Part shown: in pieces, positions 60,886 to 64,000 of the stretch
Numbering within the stretch: the first letter of the stretch is position 1
Layout: each line of letters starts with the position of its first letter
Assembly: GCF_000720425.1 (NCBI RefSeq)
Contig: NZ_JOAJ01000014.1
Coordinates: 4,889 to 68,888, forward strand
Origin: Nocardia rhamnosiphila NBRC 108938
GTDB taxonomy: Bacteria; Actinomycetota; Actinomycetes; Mycobacteriales; Mycobacteriaceae
Direction of reading: 5' to 3'
DNA: 64,000 bases
The notes under the pieces: generated by a model
The model's input: the letters and a program-made list of their open reading frames with translations, nothing else
Told to the model about the DNA's origin: nothing
The model's database searches: none
Program-made: the position numbers and the translations under genes

Positions 60886-62019
60886 ATGCCCGATGCGGAT
60901 TCCGGAGACGTATTTCTCCGCAATCGAGGTGCGATTCTGGATGCGCTGCTGTCGGATCCGGCTTTCGGGCTCACGGGGAACGCGCCCGAACCGGCGTCCC
61001 CTGTGTCCGAACCGGCGCCGGTTTCCAGCCCGCCTGCTCCCGAAATCGCCTTCGACGAATCTCTACTCGCCCCGGCGCCCCGGGCGCGTGAGGCGTCGGC
61101 TCCTATCGACGAGACTCCACCGCCGGTGGCGGTCCGCTCGACTCCGGTCGAACCCGATTCCGGTCCCGCGGTATCGCGGCCGCGTCGGTCGACGGCCGGG
61201 CCTTCGGCGAGCGAACGGATCAACGCACTGCTCAGCGGGCAGTTACCCGATACCCGGGACTCGTCGTTCGCCTCGGACAACGCCGAGCGGGTGGCGGACC
61301 GATTGAACTCGACGGCCCCGCCCGAGGCCGAGGCCCAGCAGGCGGCCGCCGCCCCCGAACCCGCCCGTCCCGAACGGCAGTCCCCGCAGGAAATGGCCCG
61401 CGAGGTCGTCGAGCAGCTGCGCAAACCGCGGGTCGCGCTGGCGGTCGCGGCGGTGGTCGCGCTGCTGATCGTGGTGCTGCTGGTGGTGACAGGGGGCAAG
61501 GAGGAGGCGGACACCCAGCCGCTGGCCGTCACTCCGGCGCCCACCCAACCGGTGCCCCAGGCCACCGCGCCGCCCGGCGGCGGCACCATCGAACCGGAGT
61601 CGGCGGAGTCGAAGTGCCCGGCCGGCGGCACCGACGGTATGGACGCCTTCTCCGGCGAGCCGGACAAGGCCTGGTCGTGCCCGCGCGCGTACAAGATCGA
61701 CGGGCAGGTTTTGCGGATCGATCTGGGCAAGAAGTACAAGATCGATTCGATCGCCATCGTGCCCGGCTGGGACCATGTGGGCACCGACGGCACCGATCAG
61801 TGGACGAAATTCCGCACCGTCAGCCGTGTGTCGTACCAGTTGAACGACGACGACAAGACCACCTACACCCAGGAGACGCTGGACCAGCGGTCACTGGTGG
61901 TGACGCAGATCGAGCCGCCGATCGAAGCGTCGGAGATCACGCTCACCGTATTGAAATCCAGTGGCGACACCTCGGCCAACACCGTGGCCATCTCCTCGAT
62001 CGTCATCACCGGGCAGTGA
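60886..62019 (+). CDS. Single-pass membrane protein with discoidin-like outer domain
   Basis: 377 residues. A cytoplasmic Pro/Ala/Glu-rich part (1-175) precedes one membrane helix (about 180-201) and an outer domain. There, FSGEPDKAWSCPRAY, LRIDLGKKYKIDSIAIVPGWDH and WTKFRTVSRVSYQLNDD follow the F5/8 type C (discoidin/NPCBM-like) fold that binds glycans. Such domains may tether the system to the cell wall. ATG 60886, with a -10-like TACCAT 7 bases upstream. Partner gene follows 28 bases later. Confidence 0.82.
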   Translation: MPDADSGDVFLRNRGAILDALLSDPAFGLTGNAPEPASPVSEPAPVSSPPAPEIAFDESLLAPAPRAREASAPIDETPPPVAVRSTPVEPDSGPAVSRPRRSTAGPSASERINALLSGQLPDTRDSSFASDNAERVADRLNSTAPPEAEAQQAAAAPEPARPERQSPQEMAREVVEQLRKPRVALAVAAVVALLIVVLLVVTGGKEEADTQPLAVTPAPTQPVPQATAPPGGGTIEPESAESKCPAGGTDGMDAFSGEPDKAWSCPRAYKIDGQVLRIDLGKKYKIDSIAIVPGWDHVGTDGTDQWTKFRTVSRVSYQLNDDDKTTYTQETLDQRSLVVTQIEPPIEASEITLTVLKSSGDTSANTVAISSIVITGQ

Positions 62020-62047
62020 GGCCGGTCATGGGAGACGGGGCGCGGCG

Positions 62048-62914
62048 ATGACGGTGCGATGCCAATACTGCGGTCATTCCGCGGCCGCCGGGGTCTCGGC
62101 GTGTACAAATTGCGGTGCACCTCTCCCTGTACCAGCGGCCGGGCACGACCGTCCCGCGGCGCCGGTGGCCCAGCACGGTATGGCGGCCGGACATCTGGCC
62201 GAGATGAGCGGCTGGTCCGGGGCGCAGGCAATACCGGACAGGCACGGGCACCACGGCAACCATGGGACGGCCGGGCCGGAGCATCGGGACCCCGAGCACC
62301 ACGAGCACACTCGGCACGGCCGGCGCCTTCACGGGGTGCTCGGATTCATCCGTTCCCATCTGGTCGACGAAGCGGAAACCGTAGTCGAGAAACACCATCC
62401 GAAATGGCAATGGCGCGCGGCCGGCGGTATAGCGGTGGCGGTTCTGCTGGTGCTCGCTTTCCTGATGGTGAAATCCTGCACTCTGGCAGGTCCGCCGCTC
62501 ACCGGGCCGTCGAGTTTCGGTGGGGGCGGTCCCGTGGCGGCGACCGACGCCGTATCGGCCCTGCCCGGCCCGTTGCGCACCGCGTCCTGCCGTCCGCATG
62601 ACGAGACCGACGGTGTCCAGAGTTGCGTGCTCGACGCCGGGAGTCCGTTGTTGATGGGGGAGATCTCCGGGGGGCGTCAGCTGGCGTTCCAGGTGCAGAC
62701 CGCCGCACCCGGTGCCCTCGCCCAGGCGGTGGCGCAATGGCGTTCCGCCGGCGGCACCGTCGTGGCCGACGGTGAGGTGTTCGCGGCGATCAGTGCCTCC
62801 GCGGCGATCTGGTACGCCGACACGCAGTCGGGCCTGCGGGTGGACACCGGTGCGTTCACCGACAGCGCGGGCGCGCGTACCTTTTTGATCCGATCCGGGT
62901 TGCTGCATCCGTAG
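62048..62914 (+). CDS. Zinc-ribbon membrane protein
   Basis: 288 residues. An N-terminal zinc ribbon (Cys5, Cys8, Cys19, Cys22) is followed by a His-rich region (HGHHGNHG...HHEHTRHG), a membrane helix at about 123-145, then an outer domain of about 140 residues with a Cys pair. The layout suggests a membrane-bound sensor or scaffold; no enzyme motif is visible. Whether it belongs to the secretion locus is inferred from its position in the motif B-controlled transcript. Confidence 0.75.
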   Translation: MTVRCQYCGHSAAAGVSACTNCGAPLPVPAAGHDRPAAPVAQHGMAAGHLAEMSGWSGAQAIPDRHGHHGNHGTAGPEHRDPEHHEHTRHGRRLHGVLGFIRSHLVDEAETVVEKHHPKWQWRAAGGIAVAVLLVLAFLMVKSCTLAGPPLTGPSSFGGGGPVAATDAVSALPGPLRTASCRPHDETDGVQSCVLDAGSPLLMGEISGGRQLAFQVQTAAPGALAQAVAQWRSAGGTVVADGEVFAAISASAAIWYADTQSGLRVDTGAFTDSAGARTFLIRSGLLHP

Positions 62915-63008
62915 TGCGGCCATCCACCGGCCGTGTCGTGGCGAACATCTCATCGGTGTGCTTTCTTCCCGGCGCGCCGGATCCGGTGACGGTTTACACA
63001 CGCGTAAC

Positions 63009-63033
63009 GTACCGCTATACAACGGCACATTAA
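63009..63033 (+). promoter_or_regulatory. Motif A palindrome, site 4, upstream of the dehydrogenase gene
   Basis: GTACCGCT-ATAC-AACGGCAC (63009-63028) fits GTRCCGYT-N4-AACGGYAC exactly; CATTAA (63028-63033) abuts as a -10 candidate. The coding start is about 58 bases on. Confidence 0.68.
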
Positions 63034-63090
63034 ACGCGTAGAGTGCCTGGTGAAGAAGTTCGAAACCGAAGCGGAAAGGCGCGGATCACG

Positions 63091-64000
63091 GTGACGACAA
63101 TGCAGGACACAGTTTCGCCGATGCGATTCCGGATTGATCCGGACGAACTGGGGTCGGCGCGTTTCCGGACCGCGCTGTACCGCACGGCCGAGGCGCCGCC
63201 GGGTGAGTGGCGATTCACGCTCTACGCCGCGGGCGAGGGTGTTTCGCTGAGCCGGGTACTCCCGGTGCTGCACAGCCTCGGCGTCGAGGTCGTGGACGAA
63301 CGGCCCTACCAGCTGGAATCCGACGGTGACCGTTCGGACTGGATCTACGACTTCCGCTTACGCGTGGTCTCGGCCGTGTTACGGACCCAATTGGACCCCG
63401 AGTTGGAGGCCGACCTCGATCAGCCCGAAAGCCACGGCGCCCAGGGAATCGCACAGAGATTCACCGCGGCATTCGAAGCCATGTGGTTCGGTGTCGCCGA
63501 GGTCGATACGCTCAACGAATTGATTCTGCGGGCCGGCCTGCACTGGCGTCAGGTCGTGGTGTTGCGTGCCTACGCGAAATATCTGAAGCAGGCCGGATTC
63601 TCCTACGGCGCCGCCGGTATCACGCGGGTGCTGCTGGCGAATCCGGATATGTCCCGCGGTTTCGTGCGCCTGTTCGAGGCGTATTTCGATCCGGACGGCG
63701 ACGCCGATTCGGCCGCGGGTATCGCGGACTGGCTGGAAGCCGAAATCGACGCGGTAGTCAGCCTCGACACCGACCGGGTGCTGCGGGCGGTGCTCAATGT
63801 GGTCACCGCGACCCTGCGCACGAATTACTTCCGGCGCGACGGTGAGGGCGAACCGCCCGCGCACCTCTCCCTCAAATTCGATCCGCAGTCCATCACCCTG
63901 TTGCCGCAGCCGCGGCCGAAGTACGAGATCTTCGTGTATTCGCCGCGGGTGGAGGGTGTGCATCTGCGGTTCGGTGCGGTGGCTCGTGGTGGTTTGCGGT
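63091..64000 (+). CDS. gdh: NAD-glutamate dehydrogenase, large type, 5' part (runs off the window)
   Basis: About 303 residues to the window edge, open throughout. Segments such as GEWRFTLYAAGEGVSLSRVLPVLHS, WRQVVVLRAYAKYLKQAGF, and YSPRVEGVHLRFGAVARGGLR match the central part of the very large bacterial NAD-dependent glutamate dehydrogenases. In the long (about 1600-residue) enzymes roughly 450-500 residues precede this part; here only about 20 do, so this is a short-form or N-terminally truncated enzyme. GTG 63091 has GGAAAGG at some distance; ATG 63100 is possible. Confidence 0.85.
   Translation, partial: MTTMQDTVSPMRFRIDPDELGSARFRTALYRTAEAPPGEWRFTLYAAGEGVSLSRVLPVLHSLGVEVVDERPYQLESDGDRSDWIYDFRLRVVSAVLRTQLDPELEADLDQPESHGAQGIAQRFTAAFEAMWFGVAEVDTLNELILRAGLHWRQVVVLRAYAKYLKQAGFSYGAAGITRVLLANPDMSRGFVRLFEAYFDPDGDADSAAGIADWLEAEIDAVVSLDTDRVLRAVLNVVTATLRTNYFRRDGEGEPPAHLSLKFDPQSITLLPQPRPKYEIFVYSPRVEGVHLRFGAVARGGLR

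Noticed and set aside
11108..63090. Search for a copy of the tRNA-Pro 3' end as right border of an island
   Set aside because: No match to the tRNA-Pro T arm/acceptor end was seen near the right end of the locus, so island borders at tRNA-Pro are not claimed.
62915..64000. Reading gdh as continuation of the mycobacterial pepN-to-gdh order
   Set aside because: The gene seems a short form and is on the other side of the secretion locus relative to pepN, so synteny with Rv2476c is not supported.

Overview
This window is a high-GC actinobacterial chromosome segment. Mycolic-acid-group (Nocardia/Rhodococcus-like) features are strong: a mycothiol-linked CPWC oxidoreductase next to pepN, rpiB and nei, a WhiB-like protein, and a complete mycobacterial-type ESX (type VII secretion) gene set. 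The genus is an inference (Nocardia is my best guess).

Left part (1-11130): housekeeping genes. They are the tail of an unknown gene, a DUF5130-type gene, pepN, purC, a ferredoxin-reductase-like flavoprotein, the CPWC (Rv2466c-type) oxidoreductase, an M48 protease, rpiB, a Nei/Fpg glycosylase, a diguanylate cyclase, tRNA-Gly(TCC) and tRNA-Pro(TGG). This resembles the mycobacterial Rv2464c-Rv2468c neighbourhood. Between the tRNAs lies a decayed second copy of the 3' half of tRNA-Gly.

Regulatory part (11172-13632): a MerR-type regulator, a WhiB-like protein and a ROK-family protein.

Type IV-like part (14056-24476): a PAS-like sensor gene, a TcpC/VirB8-like protein, a small 2-TM protein, a TcpE/VirB3-like protein, a VirB4-type ATPase, a degenerate and then an intact NlpC/P60 protein, and, convergently, a polytopic VirB6/TrbL-like protein. 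No relaxase, VirD4-type coupling protein, VirB11 or integrase is visible.

Substrate and accessory part (24886-42326): two large paralogues sharing a C-terminal domain, an EspC/PPE-like protein, EspL (YbaB)-like and EspD/EspH-like proteins, two proteins sharing another C-terminal domain but with different N-termini, a DUF4226-like protein, a second NlpC/P60 protein, and a CpnT-like N-terminal domain without a toxin domain.

ESX core (42972-60777): eccA, eccB, eccC (three ATPase domains in one chain), PE-like, PPE-like, two WXG100-like genes, espG, espI (MinD-like), eccD, mycP, eccE and an XRE/EspR-like regulator. Two membrane proteins follow, then the 5' part of a glutamate dehydrogenase gene that seems to lack the usual long N-terminus.

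Main discoveries proposed: (1) a chromosomal type IV/type VII combined secretion locus reminiscent of mycobacterial conjugative plasmids such as pRAW, but without DNA-transfer genes; (2) two repeated palindromic operators tying the parts together: TCCCCA-N4-TGGGAA (five exact and two degenerate sites) and GTRCCGYT-N4-AACGGYAC (three sites plus one weaker). The second also precedes the dehydrogenase gene.
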